DNA from: a virus | Virus record (IMG/VR): IMGVR_UViG_3300035225_000014 | Location: 1-29,643 of that record | Length of the DNA: 29,643 nucleotides | Direction: 5' to 3' (one strand) | Shown: positions 20,924 to 28,288 of the stretch, piece by piece | Numbering within the stretch: position 1 is the first letter of the stretch | Layout of the letters: each line of letters opens with the position of its first letter | Made by a program: the position numbers and the translations under genes | Notes under the pieces: generated by a model | What the model saw: the letters and a program-made list of their open reading frames with translations, nothing else | The model's database searches: none | What the model was told of the DNA's origin: nothing

Positions 20924-21727
20924 ATGATAAATTTTAACTTATACCAATACCAACGAGAAATAGAAGTTGTTGTCTTGGACGCTGACAACAATACAACTAT
21001 GACTCAATACCTGGGGAATATGCCAATGTATGATAACGCACACAAACTACATAAGGGTATCGACAATACTCTTAGATTTAAATTTAGGGATACAGATAGA
21101 AAATCTATAGACCTTACAAATAAAACTGTTATATGGAAAATGTATGACAGAGAATCGAGAGAAAATGTTCTGTTTCGATATTTGACAGTAACGAATGCAA
21201 CTAAAGGGATGGCAATGTTAGAAATTCCAACGTCAGACACTATCTTACTTCCAGAAGGATTTTATCAGTTCGCAATGTACACAGTCGAAGACGGCGTAGA
21301 GCAAATAATCTACACAGACACAAATGACAATGCTCATGGTGTTCTTGAAGTATTGGATGATGTTTATCCTGAGTTCGAAAACTCACAGGAAACAGCAACA
21401 TTCTTTGATGATGGTGCTAGATTTATCTCAACAGTATTTGATGGTGCTGGTAACACTATTAAATCAAAATCAATACATACATTTGCTGTATATTATAACG
21501 GATTTACAGGAGTTATAAAAATAGAAGGCGACTTGAGTGAGCAACCTAGTACAGCAGATAGCGATTGGTTTGATTTAACTCCAAGACTTATGTATGACCC
21601 AGACATCACAATCAATAACGAAACTGGAGTTCAAGGATATGTCGTACAAGCCAACGTTAATTGGATGAGAGTTACACATCTTAATACAGCAACTGGCACT
21701 GTAGATAAAATTATGATGAGAAACTAA
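20924..21727 (+). CDS. Probable virion protein (tail-fibre / BppU-like)
   Basis: The product is 267 residues long and beta-rich. The part from about 45 to 140 (RFKFRDTDRKSIDLTNKTVI, then GMAMLEIPTSD and GFYQFAMYTVEDG) follows the pattern of the BppU-like N-terminal domain of phage baseplate and receptor-binding proteins: a strand, LT, a linker, then a strand and G-Y/F-Y/Q. The C-terminal half is a second beta domain ending in VNWMRVTHLNTATGTVDKIM. This fits a tail or baseplate protein, although the exact place in the virion is unknown. It has a late promoter directly before the ATG and no ribosome-binding site. An in-frame extension upstream would cross the promoter. Confidence 0.65.
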   Translation: MINFNLYQYQREIEVVVLDADNNTTMTQYLGNMPMYDNAHKLHKGIDNTLRFKFRDTDRKSIDLTNKTVIWKMYDRESRENVLFRYLTVTNATKGMAMLEIPTSDTILLPEGFYQFAMYTVEDGVEQIIYTDTNDNAHGVLEVLDDVYPEFENSQETATFFDDGARFISTVFDGAGNTIKSKSIHTFAVYYNGFTGVIKIEGDLSEQPSTADSDWFDLTPRLMYDPDITINNETGVQGYVVQANVNWMRVTHLNTATGTVDKIMMRN

Positions 21728-21739
21728 TCACATAATCAC

Positions 21740-21768
21740 TTGACTTTTTGCTTCCATTATAGTATTAT
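21740..21768 (+). promoter_or_regulatory. Sigma70-like promoter fused to primase start
   Basis: TTGACT at 21740-21745 and TATTAT at 21763-21768 are 17 bases apart. The primase ATG at 21775 is six bases after the -10 box, so transcription would begin at or next to the start codon. An alternative TATAAC at 21766-21771 would give a 20-base spacer. Confidence 0.6.
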
Positions 21769-21774
21769 AACTGT

Positions 21775-22773
21775 ATGGAACTTCAACAAACGGTTTATCA
21801 ATTCATTCCCGGTAAGACAAGACAGAGTTCAGGCGGTTGGCTGAGTTTTAATTGTCCGTGCTGTATCGACCAGGGAGAATCTCGTGGCGACACGAGAATG
21901 AGGGGTGGATTAAAGACTGAGGGCGACCTCATGTCATATCATTGCTTTAATTGTGGTATTACAGCATCTCACAGAAAAGGGCACGTCATAAACAAGAATT
22001 TTGTTAAGTTTATGAGATTATTAGGTGTTGCTGAAAGTGAAATAAAAAGATTACAGATTGAAAGTATCCGAGATAAAGAATTATCTGAGGGTCCGTGGGT
22101 ATTTACATCAAAAACTCAAACGACAAGAATTCCATCGTTTGTAGATATGAAACTGCCAGAGAGTTCAGAATTGTTAGATGATATAATAAATAAAGAATCT
22201 CCCCCGGAAGGTGCGATTATGGCTGCTAAATACCTTTTAGACAGAGGTTTATATGACTTTGTAGATACATACTGGAGTAATTCATTTGGATTTAAGAATC
22301 GTATTATATTTCCGTTTATCCAAGGTGACAGAGTTGTAGGTTATACAGGAAGAGATTTTACAGGTAAGTCAGAATCTAAATATATGACGAAACAACCAAA
22401 GAATTTTTTATATAATTCTGATAAGATAAGGGAAGATAAAGAGTTTTTAATTGTAGTTGAAGGAACGATTGATGCGGCAGTATTAGATTGTGTTGCGATA
22501 ATGAGCAACGAAGCATCACAAAAACAAATTGATTATATTAATCAGTTTAAAGGGGAAGTAATTGTGTGTCCTGATAAAGATAGTGCAGGAAAGAAACTAA
22601 TATATCAGGCACAAGAAAATGGTTGGAGTGTTTCATTTCCAATCTGGGAAGAACATATTAAAGATGCGGCAGATTCAGTAAAAGAATATGGAAAATTGTA
22701 TACGTTAAAATCAATTGTTGATGGCCGTATAAGTAATAAAACGAAAATAAGTGTGAAAACACGTATAATGTAA
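21775..22773 (+). CDS. gp61: gp61-like DNA primase
   Basis: This 332-residue T4 gp61-type primase makes RNA primers for lagging-strand synthesis in partnership with gp41. An N-terminal zinc-ribbon is formed by C27, C29, C30 (CPCC) and C57-x2-C60 (CFNC). The TOPRIM part has LIVVEGTIDAAV with E229 and CPDKDSAGKK with D267 and D269, the metal-binding acidic residues. No ribosome-binding site precedes ATG 21775, and the promoter is placed so that the mRNA would be leaderless. A start further in would cut into the region before the zinc ribbon, so this start seems right. Confidence 0.92.
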   Translation: MELQQTVYQFIPGKTRQSSGGWLSFNCPCCIDQGESRGDTRMRGGLKTEGDLMSYHCFNCGITASHRKGHVINKNFVKFMRLLGVAESEIKRLQIESIRDKELSEGPWVFTSKTQTTRIPSFVDMKLPESSELLDDIINKESPPEGAIMAAKYLLDRGLYDFVDTYWSNSFGFKNRIIFPFIQGDRVVGYTGRDFTGKSESKYMTKQPKNFLYNSDKIREDKEFLIVVEGTIDAAVLDCVAIMSNEASQKQIDYINQFKGEVIVCPDKDSAGKKLIYQAQENGWSVSFPIWEEHIKDAADSVKEYGKLYTLKSIVDGRISNKTKISVKTRIM

Positions 22774-22836
22774 CGTAATCAAAACTCAAGGTAGCGGGTG
22801 ACCCAAACGACCGCACTAAAAAGCGTAGGAGAAATA

Positions 22837-23493
22837 ATGGAAAAAGATATAGATATAGACACTAAACAGAATATAATACCAGAACCTAAAGAAATGCCAG
22901 AGGCACCACCACCGCCACCGATGCCGATGCCGCCGGTTCCACCAAAACCACCAGGCGAGTTTTTAAGGGATAATGGTATCTTGCACATGGATAAAGAATT
23001 TAATCAGGAAAATTGTATGCCATTAGTTAAGATGATTATGGAGTATAATTTAATGCCAGAAAAAGAGGCACCAGAAATTATTCATTTGTATATTAATAGT
23101 CCAGGTGGATTCGTAGACAGTTGTATGCATCTTATTGATGTAGTAAAACAATCACGAATTCCGGTGTATACATACGGAATGGGTTCAATTGCATCGTGTG
23201 GTGTTATGCTTATGATGGCTGGTAAGAAAGGACATCGTTATCTAACACAAAATACAGCAGTGATGTCGCATGAATTTAGTGGTGGAACTCGTGGTCAATA
23301 TCACGATATGCTAGATGCTCAGGCACATATGGAATGGACTAATAAAAAGTTAATGGAACATTATATGAAATGTACAGGAAAGAAACAAGCATATATTCGT
23401 AAACATATGTTAGCACCAAAAACAGACCATTGGTTGACTCCAGAAGATGCAGTCAAGCACGGTATTGCAGATAAAATAGTTGAAACATATTAG
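22837..23493 (+). CDS. ClpP-like serine protease
   Basis: This 218-residue protein has the ClpP fold signature. The catalytic triad can be assigned as S120 (GSIASCG), H145 (NTAVMSHEFSGG) and D197 (KTDHWLTPEDAV), with INSPGG at 86-91 as the oxyanion-region loop. ClpP-type proteases form barrels and cut unfolded or tagged proteins. In phages related proteins also act in prohead maturation, but here the neighbours are primase and helicase. The first 40 residues are unusual: an acidic start followed by a poly-Pro run (PPPPPMPMPPVPPKPP). ATG 22837 follows AGGAGA. A longer in-frame start upstream lacks a ribosome-binding site. Confidence 0.88.
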   Translation: MEKDIDIDTKQNIIPEPKEMPEAPPPPPMPMPPVPPKPPGEFLRDNGILHMDKEFNQENCMPLVKMIMEYNLMPEKEAPEIIHLYINSPGGFVDSCMHLIDVVKQSRIPVYTYGMGSIASCGVMLMMAGKKGHRYLTQNTAVMSHEFSGGTRGQYHDMLDAQAHMEWTNKKLMEHYMKCTGKKQAYIRKHMLAPKTDHWLTPEDAVKHGIADKIVETY

Positions 23494-23495
23494 TA

Positions 23496-23524
23496 TTGAC
23501 AAAATGGTAATAATTTTGTATAAT
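23496..23524 (+). promoter_or_regulatory. Sigma70-like promoter for gp41
   Basis: Exact TTGACA (23496-23501), 17-base spacer, exact TATAAT (23519-23524). It lies just after the ClpP-like stop codon. Predicted start is near 23531, 18 bases before ATG 23549. Confidence 0.82.
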
Positions 23525-23548
23525 ACAGTAATAACTCTAGAGAACTAA

Positions 23549-24970
23549 ATGTCAGAAGTCAAAAATTATTCCGCAGATATGCAGAAATTATTCGTTCAGT
23601 TTATGCTGACCGACCCCCAGTTATTCACTAGAATCATGGGAATTGTGGATGACCGTCACTTTGACAGAGAAGTTCGAGATGTTGTAAAATTTCTTATTTC
23701 GTATAGTAATGAATATCAGACTATGCCATCAGTTGAGCAGATAAAAGCAGAAACTGGGCAGGTAATAGAGTTACTTGATAGTATAGAACAACATAGTGAC
23801 TGGTTTATAGATGAGTTTGAAACATTTTGCAGGCACAAGGCAATCGAACGAGCAATCGTTAATAGTGCAGATTTACTTGAAGAAGGTAAATATGGCGAAG
23901 TAGAAACAACAATCAAAGATGCAGTTCAAATAGGATTGACGAGGTCATTGGGTACAGATTATTTTGATGACCCAAGAAAAAGACTTGAACATTTAAAGGA
24001 GAACAATGGACAAGTTACTACAGGTTGGAAAGATTTAGATGATAAACTTTATGGTGGTATTAATCGAGGTGAAGTAACTATTTTCGCTGGTGGTTCGGGT
24101 TCAGGCAAATCATTATTCATACAGAATTTGTGTTTGAATTGGGTACAGATGGGAATGAATGTCGTTTATGTTACCTTAGAATTATCGGAAGAGTTGTCGG
24201 CAATGCGTATTGACGCAATGGTAACTGACCGTAGCACCAGACGTATTTTTAAAGAACTCGATGATGTTGAATTACAAGTTAGAACAGTTGGTAAGAAATC
24301 TGGAATGCTTAGAATTAAATATATGTCATCAGGTTCAACGATTAATGATATACGTTCGTACTTGAAAGAACTTCAAATCGTTACAGGCAAAGTAGTTGAT
24401 TGTGTATGTATCGATTATCTAGACCTTGTCATGCCAGCGACTAAGAAGGTTAATCCTGGCGATTTGTTTATTAAAGATAAGTATGTCACAGAAGAAATGC
24501 GTAACTTTTCTATGGAAACACAGACAGTATTTGTTACAGCATCACAATTAAATCGTTCAGCAGTAGAAGAAATTGAGTTTGACCACTCTCATATTGCTGG
24601 TGGTATCTCTAAAATTCAAACTGCTGACAATGTTATCGGCATCTTTACAAGTAACGCAATGAGAGAACGAGGCCAATATCAACTCCAATTATTGAAAACA
24701 CGAAGTTCAAGTGGTGTTGGTTCTAAAATAAATCTAGTATTTGATAGAGATAGTCTAAGAATTAGTGATTCAGATTTAGATGATGACGATTTAGCAGTCG
24801 GAACTCAAGATTCACAAACTTCAAAGGTGATGGATACATTAAAAAGAAAAAGTACCATAACAGACTCTATTGATACTACATCTGCTATTCCACCAGAGAA
24901 ATCAGAGTCAGCCATCAACCTTCGGGCTATGGTAAAGTCAAAAAAGTCCAATCCATTTGATGATAATTGA
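23549..24970 (+). CDS. gp41: gp41-like replicative DNA helicase
   Basis: This 473-residue DnaB-family hexameric helicase unwinds DNA ahead of the fork and works with gp61 primase. The N-terminal domain (1-140) is helical. The RecA-like core has Walker A GGSGSGKS at 181-188 and Walker B VDCVCIDYLDLV, with TASQLNRSAVEE and GGISKIQTADNVIGI as the later conserved motifs. The C-terminal 60 residues are a low-complexity, acidic and Ser/Thr-rich tail ending in KSNPFDDN, as in other gp41 proteins. ATG 23549 is preceded by TAGAGAACTAA, a weak ribosome-binding site. Confidence 0.94.
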   Translation: MSEVKNYSADMQKLFVQFMLTDPQLFTRIMGIVDDRHFDREVRDVVKFLISYSNEYQTMPSVEQIKAETGQVIELLDSIEQHSDWFIDEFETFCRHKAIERAIVNSADLLEEGKYGEVETTIKDAVQIGLTRSLGTDYFDDPRKRLEHLKENNGQVTTGWKDLDDKLYGGINRGEVTIFAGGSGSGKSLFIQNLCLNWVQMGMNVVYVTLELSEELSAMRIDAMVTDRSTRRIFKELDDVELQVRTVGKKSGMLRIKYMSSGSTINDIRSYLKELQIVTGKVVDCVCIDYLDLVMPATKKVNPGDLFIKDKYVTEEMRNFSMETQTVFVTASQLNRSAVEEIEFDHSHIAGGISKIQTADNVIGIFTSNAMRERGQYQLQLLKTRSSSGVGSKINLVFDRDSLRISDSDLDDDDLAVGTQDSQTSKVMDTLKRKSTITDSIDTTSAIPPEKSESAINLRAMVKSKKSNPFDDN

Positions 24971-24976
24971 TAAATA
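24969..24976 (+). promoter_or_regulatory. Late-promoter octamer GATAAATA
   Basis: The octamer overlaps the stop codon of gp41 (TGA 24968-24970). It lies 37 bases before the ATG at 25014 and would start the late operon for the ligase-fold protein and its two small upstream genes. Confidence 0.6.
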
Positions 24977-25013
24977 CTGATAACGGAGAAATTATCTCTT
25001 GGAGAACAATTTT

Positions 25014-25274
25014 ATGACTAGAAAACCTCGTAGAAGTCTATTTGAAGAGTTAAACTCAATGGCGATTTCTAAAAATGAGCCAGAAAGATTTGTCGAACAA
25101 AAAGGCGAACATATAATTTCTGGCGCAATAAATTTAATTGAATTCATACATCGTGAATTTGATGAGGAAGTTGCATTAGATTTAACTAAACGTCTTGTTA
25201 ATAGCATACGTAGTGGTGACATGAGAAAGTTCAAACGAGGAATAACTCATGCGAAACGAAAAAATGACACTTGA
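25014..25274 (+). CDS. Small hypothetical protein (late operon)
   Basis: The product is 86 residues long, mostly helical and charged, with LFEELNSMAISKNEPERFVE at the start and KRLVNSIRSGDMRKFKRGI near the end. No family is recognised. ATG 25014 follows GGAGAA (25001) at a longish spacing. A TTG start at 24999 is possible but overlaps that site. The end overlaps the next gene by 26 bases. Confidence 0.68.
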   Translation: MTRKPRRSLFEELNSMAISKNEPERFVEQKGEHIISGAINLIEFIHREFDEEVALDLTKRLVNSIRSGDMRKFKRGITHAKRKNDT

Positions 25275-25482
25275 GCAACAGTTAAAAGAATTAAAAGTTC
25301 TTGCAGGCATCTATAAACCATATAAAGTGAAAGATGAACCACAAGAAAACATTTCTTATATAGGAACTGCAAAATCTAAGTATCAAAAGAAGCATAAAAT
25401 AGAACCAGGAACAGATGATTGGTTTAGACTTTGGTTTGCTCGTCCCAGATTAACAGGCGAGTCTCCATACGGCAAGGAATGA
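25249..25482 (+). CDS. Small hypothetical protein
   Basis: The product is 77 residues long and basic, with TLEQQLKELKVLAGIYKPYK at the start and a Trp/Phe/Arg-rich end (DDWFRLWFARPRLTGESPY). GAGGA lies seven bases before ATG 25249. A second in-frame ATG at 25264 would drop five residues. It overlaps the preceding gene and is directly followed by the ligase-fold gene. No family is recognised. Confidence 0.65.
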   Translation: MRNEKMTLEQQLKELKVLAGIYKPYKVKDEPQENISYIGTAKSKYQKKHKIEPGTDDWFRLWFARPRLTGESPYGKE

Positions 25483-25483
25483 T

Positions 25484-26689
25484 ATGAAGATTAAAGAACT
25501 TAATTTATGGAAAGGTCGAGAACGTAGATTCAGAGGACCTAGAAAACCTCGTAATGTACAAATTGGCTTTCATAAGAGAATGAAAGAACTTATTGACGCC
25601 GCTATTAAAGAGGCAGATAATGGAGCAAGAATTCAACATTTAGAAGACTTGGTCATATGGCACGGCTCTGAAGGTGGTAAAAAATCAATTCAAAAACTAC
25701 ATCAAGTAGAATCTTCACCAAAATCAATTAGTATCAAATGGGATGGCTCACCAGCCGTTATCTTTGGTAGAAATGCAAATGGAGAATTTGTATTAACCGA
25801 TAAAAGTGGATTTACTGCAAAAGGTTATAACGGAAAAGTTACAAGTGGCGATGATTTAGAGAAAATGTTTCTAGGTAGAGCCAAAGGCGAGATAGATGAT
25901 AGTAGACGAGATTTTGCATCAAAGATGAAGAACATATGGAACACTGTAGAAAGTGTTATACCTGACGACTTTAGAGGATACTTACATGGTGATTTATTGT
26001 GGTTCTCTACTCCACTGTCAAAAAATGGCAGACTTACATTCAAGCCAAACGTAACTACATATTCAGTAGATGCTAAAAGTGACATTGGTCAAAAGATAAC
26101 AAATTATGATGTCGGTATTGTAGTACATCAGTCTATTGATTTAGAAGGAAATAAAAACAAAGTAGATATGGGACAACTTAGAGATGGTAAAACATTTATT
26201 ATGCCACCAGTATACGTTACTCAATCTCCTGGCGTTGACCTTCCAGAAGTAGACAGATTAGAAAATTATTTAACAGCAAATGCCAAATCAATTGATACAT
26301 TACTAGCAGTACCGCCCGAATTAAAAATGGCAGACTTTGGTAATATTCTTTACACTTATATTAATAATAGTGTAAAAGCGGGCAACCTAGACAAACTAGG
26401 AACAAATTTTAGTCAATGGGTTGAGACCTCAAAATTAAGTGGACCTAAGAAAGAACGAGTGGTTCAATGGATTCAACAAAACAGTGATGGCTTTGAAGCA
26501 ATATTTACATTCATCAAAGGTGTTATGACTACAAAGAATAAGATTATAAAAACGTTAGATTCTCAACCAGCAGACATAGAAGCCAATACGAATGGTGAGA
26601 AAGGTGGAGAAGGATACGTAATAGATAAAGACGTGAAACTTGTAAATAGAGCAGGATTTACAGCGGCGAATATGAGGCAAGAGAGATAA
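25484..26689 (+). CDS. Ligase-fold nucleotidyltransferase-like protein (DUF6267-like)
   Basis: This 401-residue protein carries what look like the motifs of covalent nucleotidyltransferases (DNA/RNA ligases and capping enzymes). Motif I is K85-W-D-G (SIKWDGSPAVIFGR, with R96), a motif III-like segment is GYLHGDLLW at 165-173, motif IV-like is EGYVI at 376-380, and motif V-like is VKLVNR at 384-389. The N-terminal LEDLVIWHGSEGGKKSI is typical of the marine phage family I associate with DUF6267. Between motifs III and IV lie about 200 residues of unknown role. Its substrate is unknown. It is encoded in a late operon, not with the replication genes, which suggests a role in virion DNA or protein. 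ATG 25484 has no strong ribosome-binding site (GGCAAGGAATGAT). Confidence 0.72.
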   Translation: MKIKELNLWKGRERRFRGPRKPRNVQIGFHKRMKELIDAAIKEADNGARIQHLEDLVIWHGSEGGKKSIQKLHQVESSPKSISIKWDGSPAVIFGRNANGEFVLTDKSGFTAKGYNGKVTSGDDLEKMFLGRAKGEIDDSRRDFASKMKNIWNTVESVIPDDFRGYLHGDLLWFSTPLSKNGRLTFKPNVTTYSVDAKSDIGQKITNYDVGIVVHQSIDLEGNKNKVDMGQLRDGKTFIMPPVYVTQSPGVDLPEVDRLENYLTANAKSIDTLLAVPPELKMADFGNILYTYINNSVKAGNLDKLGTNFSQWVETSKLSGPKKERVVQWIQQNSDGFEAIFTFIKGVMTTKNKIIKTLDSQPADIEANTNGEKGGEGYVIDKDVKLVNRAGFTAANMRQER

Positions 26690-26732
26690 CCAGTATCACT
26701 TAATTAGTGCAAGTAATTATAGGAGAACTTGG

Positions 26733-26882
26733 ATGGGCAAAAGAGCAGTACCATTCGTAGAAATAAAAAGAAATGCGAATACCCGTAAAGCAACAGCATC
26801 TAAGAAACATATGAGTCACGGTTCATTTAGATGTGTAAGACATCCCAACAGTAAAAGATGTAGAAACGGAAGTACCAAGTAA
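26733..26882 (+). CDS. Small basic protein with Cys pair (49 aa)
   Basis: ATG 26733 to TAA 26880-26882 encodes 49 residues. AGGAGAAC lies a proper distance upstream. The protein is very basic, and its C-terminal part is HGSFRCVRHPNSKRCRNGST, with C34 and C43 separated by eight residues and a His between. This could be a small metal- or nucleic-acid-binding element. It lies immediately before a late-promoter octamer and after the ligase-fold gene. Confidence 0.65.
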   Translation: MGKRAVPFVEIKRNANTRKATASKKHMSHGSFRCVRHPNSKRCRNGSTK

Positions 26883-26890
26883 GATAAATA
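26883..26890 (+). promoter_or_regulatory. Late-promoter octamer GATAAATA
   Basis: It begins at the base after the stop codon of the 49-residue gene and lies 30 bases before ATG 26921, which has GGGGAGAG as ribosome-binding site. It would drive the DUF6356-like gene and the one after it. Confidence 0.6.
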
Positions 26891-26920
26891 CTATTATAAT
26901 TGAGAAATGAGGGGAGAGTT

Positions 26921-27127
26921 ATGTTTAAGGAGTCTAAAGAACACCTTATTAACAACGATATGACTTATTGGGAACATTTTATCTTTGCATTTATGTTTAT
27001 GATAGAGTGTTTAAAGATGGTTTTAGCATTAATAGTACATATGGTTGTACCAGGATTTTTTACTACATATTCAAGTAAAAAAACTCTTGAAAATGCAAAA
27101 ATGTTAGAAGAAATGGAAAGAAATTAA
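26921..27127 (+). CDS. DUF6356-like small membrane protein
   Basis: The product is 68 residues long. The arrangement of a short acidic start (FKESKEHLINNDMTYWEHF), a hydrophobic segment (IFAFMFMIECLKMVLALIVH) with a following MVVPGFFTTYSS, then a charged helix at the end, matches the DUF6356 family of small bacterial and phage membrane proteins of unknown function. The hydrophobic part could span the membrane once or twice. ATG 26921 has a strong GGGGAGAG site. Its stop codon is directly followed by the next ATG. Confidence 0.72.
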   Translation: MFKESKEHLINNDMTYWEHFIFAFMFMIECLKMVLALIVHMVVPGFFTTYSSKKTLENAKMLEEMERN

Positions 27128-27910
27128 ATGGAACAATATAGAGAAAAGTTAGAACTTGTAAATACATTGTCTGAAAGTAGATTATTCAGAACTAAAAAGA
27201 TGGCGAATGATGTCAATATAGATGATGCGGCTGATTTAGTTTTTGTTCACTTTCTTGTATTGAATATATTTAATAAAGATTATGATTTTGCCCCATTGGC
27301 GAATGACATAGCATCACGCACTATGGTTTATAGAAATTTTGATTATTTCAGAACAAATGGAACGGATATGTATATGGCTCTTAATCGTTTGATGGGTAAA
27401 GATAATGATATCGGTGATGATGAAAAAGATGAGATAGCAAAAGAAAGACTTTCATTATATAAAGCCGATATTTTGAGATTTCTACTTCATTATTCAAACA
27501 ATAGAAGCGATTCGTCATTTGAGCAAAGATATTTGTTACGTTATCAAAGAAATCTTAACGTTCAAGACGGCATGTTAAAATCAGTTCGTAGACTAGTTGG
27601 AGATTGGGATAATTTAAGTCAAAATCAGAGAGCATTGGTAGTAACACGTCTGGTTCAATGGTTCCGTAGAAAGGCAAGACTTGCAGAAATTCTACCAGCA
27701 CTTCTAAAATTACAAAAACGTGGTAATTATTCGGTTGACGACAAAAAAGATGATAAGAAAAAGATGTGGGACAATCCAATAGTACAAACCGGCGCATTTA
27801 TTGCCGCCCACCAAGCAGGTAAAGCCGCAGGTAAAAGATTAGGGCGAACAACCTATACTACAAAGAGAGAATATGGTCATAAATTCGCTGATAGATATAA
27901 AAGAGATTAA
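27128..27910 (+). CDS. Hypothetical late protein
   Basis: The product is 260 residues long, mostly helical and basic. Points seen are a Tyr/Arg-rich segment (SFEQRYLLRYQRNL), a basic helix (RLVQWFRRKARLAEILPALL), and a Gly/Ala-rich C-terminal part (TGAFIAAHQAGKAAGKRLG) that may be flexible or membrane-active. I recognise no family. The late promoter upstream and the strong terminator downstream suggest a virion or assembly protein. Confidence 0.7.
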   Translation: MEQYREKLELVNTLSESRLFRTKKMANDVNIDDAADLVFVHFLVLNIFNKDYDFAPLANDIASRTMVYRNFDYFRTNGTDMYMALNRLMGKDNDIGDDEKDEIAKERLSLYKADILRFLLHYSNNRSDSSFEQRYLLRYQRNLNVQDGMLKSVRRLVGDWDNLSQNQRALVVTRLVQWFRRKARLAEILPALLKLQKRGNYSVDDKKDDKKKMWDNPIVQTGAFIAAHQAGKAAGKRLGRTTYTTKREYGHKFADRYKRD

Positions 27911-27926
27911 TTAAATTTAATTAATT

Positions 27927-27954
27927 AAAGAGGGGACAAATTGTCCTCTTTTTT
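27927..27954 (+). terminator. Rho-independent terminator
   Basis: An 11-bp stem with two G-U pairs is formed by 27927-27937 and 27943-27953, with a 5-base AAATT loop and a run of six T at 27949-27954. It ends the DUF6356-like operon just before two tandem late-promoter octamers. The AT-rich bases before it (27908-27927) are nearly palindromic. Confidence 0.75.
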
Positions 27955-27967
27955 AGTTTTGCTTGAA

Positions 27968-27975
27968 GATAAATA
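27968..27975 (+). promoter_or_regulatory. Late-promoter octamer GATAAATA, first of tandem pair
   Basis: It is preceded by GAA, giving GAAGATAAATA. The same eleven bases recur 21 bases downstream. Either could give a leader of about 30-50 bases for ATG 28030. Confidence 0.55.
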
Positions 27976-27988
27976 ACATACTGAAGAA

Positions 27989-27996
27989 GATAAATA
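27989..27996 (+). promoter_or_regulatory. Late-promoter octamer GATAAATA, second of tandem pair
   Basis: The second copy of GAAGATAAATA lies 21 bases (two helical turns) after the first, so both sites face the same side of the DNA. It is followed by CAATTAG, 33 bases before ATG 28030. Confidence 0.6.
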
Positions 27997-28029
27997 CAAT
28001 TAGAAATTAATTTTATTTGAGGAGATTCT

Positions 28030-28278
28030 ATGGCTGATAAAGAACCAAGATTAGCACATCTAGAAGCAGAGAGTTTGGAAACTCACGTGGCTGTATGCTA
28101 CGAGAGATACCATCACTTTAATAAGTCATTGCTAGATATTAATACCAAGATTGACAAGAACGAAAAAGAGATGGATAAAGGCTTTACTGAAGTAAAGAGA
28201 ATGTTGATATGGACAGCATCAACTTTGTTTTCTACTATGTTGATTGCCATATTTGCACAGATGTTTAACCTCTTATAA
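28030..28278 (+). CDS. Coiled-coil protein with C-terminal membrane anchor
   Basis: The product is 82 residues long. Residues 10-58 are helical with a heptad-like pattern, and the last 22 residues form a hydrophobic membrane segment (IWTASTLFSTMLIAIFAQMF). The layout resembles XhlA-type haemolysin/holin-accessory proteins, which act at the membrane in host lysis. No lysin is visible nearby, so the assignment rests on architecture. A GAGGAG ribosome-binding site precedes ATG 28030. Confidence 0.65.
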   Translation: MADKEPRLAHLEAESLETHVAVCYERYHHFNKSLLDINTKIDKNEKEMDKGFTEVKRMLIWTASTLFSTMLIAIFAQMFNLL

Positions 28279-28288
28279 GAGAAACAAA

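Noticed and set aside
22186-22193. AATAAATA inside the primase gene as a late promoter
   Set aside because: It lies within a coding region with no start codon nearby and differs at the first base from the octamers between genes.
22751-22769. GTGT-GAAA-ACAC hairpin and a TATAAT near the end of primase
   Set aside because: The stem is only 4 bp, there is no -35 element at the right distance, and the ClpP-like gene has a good ribosome-binding site and may simply be read through.
22779-22988. Minus-strand frame encoding a Gly-rich peptide opposite the ClpP-like gene
   Set aside because: The Gly repeats are simply the complement of the Pro codons in the ClpP poly-Pro arm.
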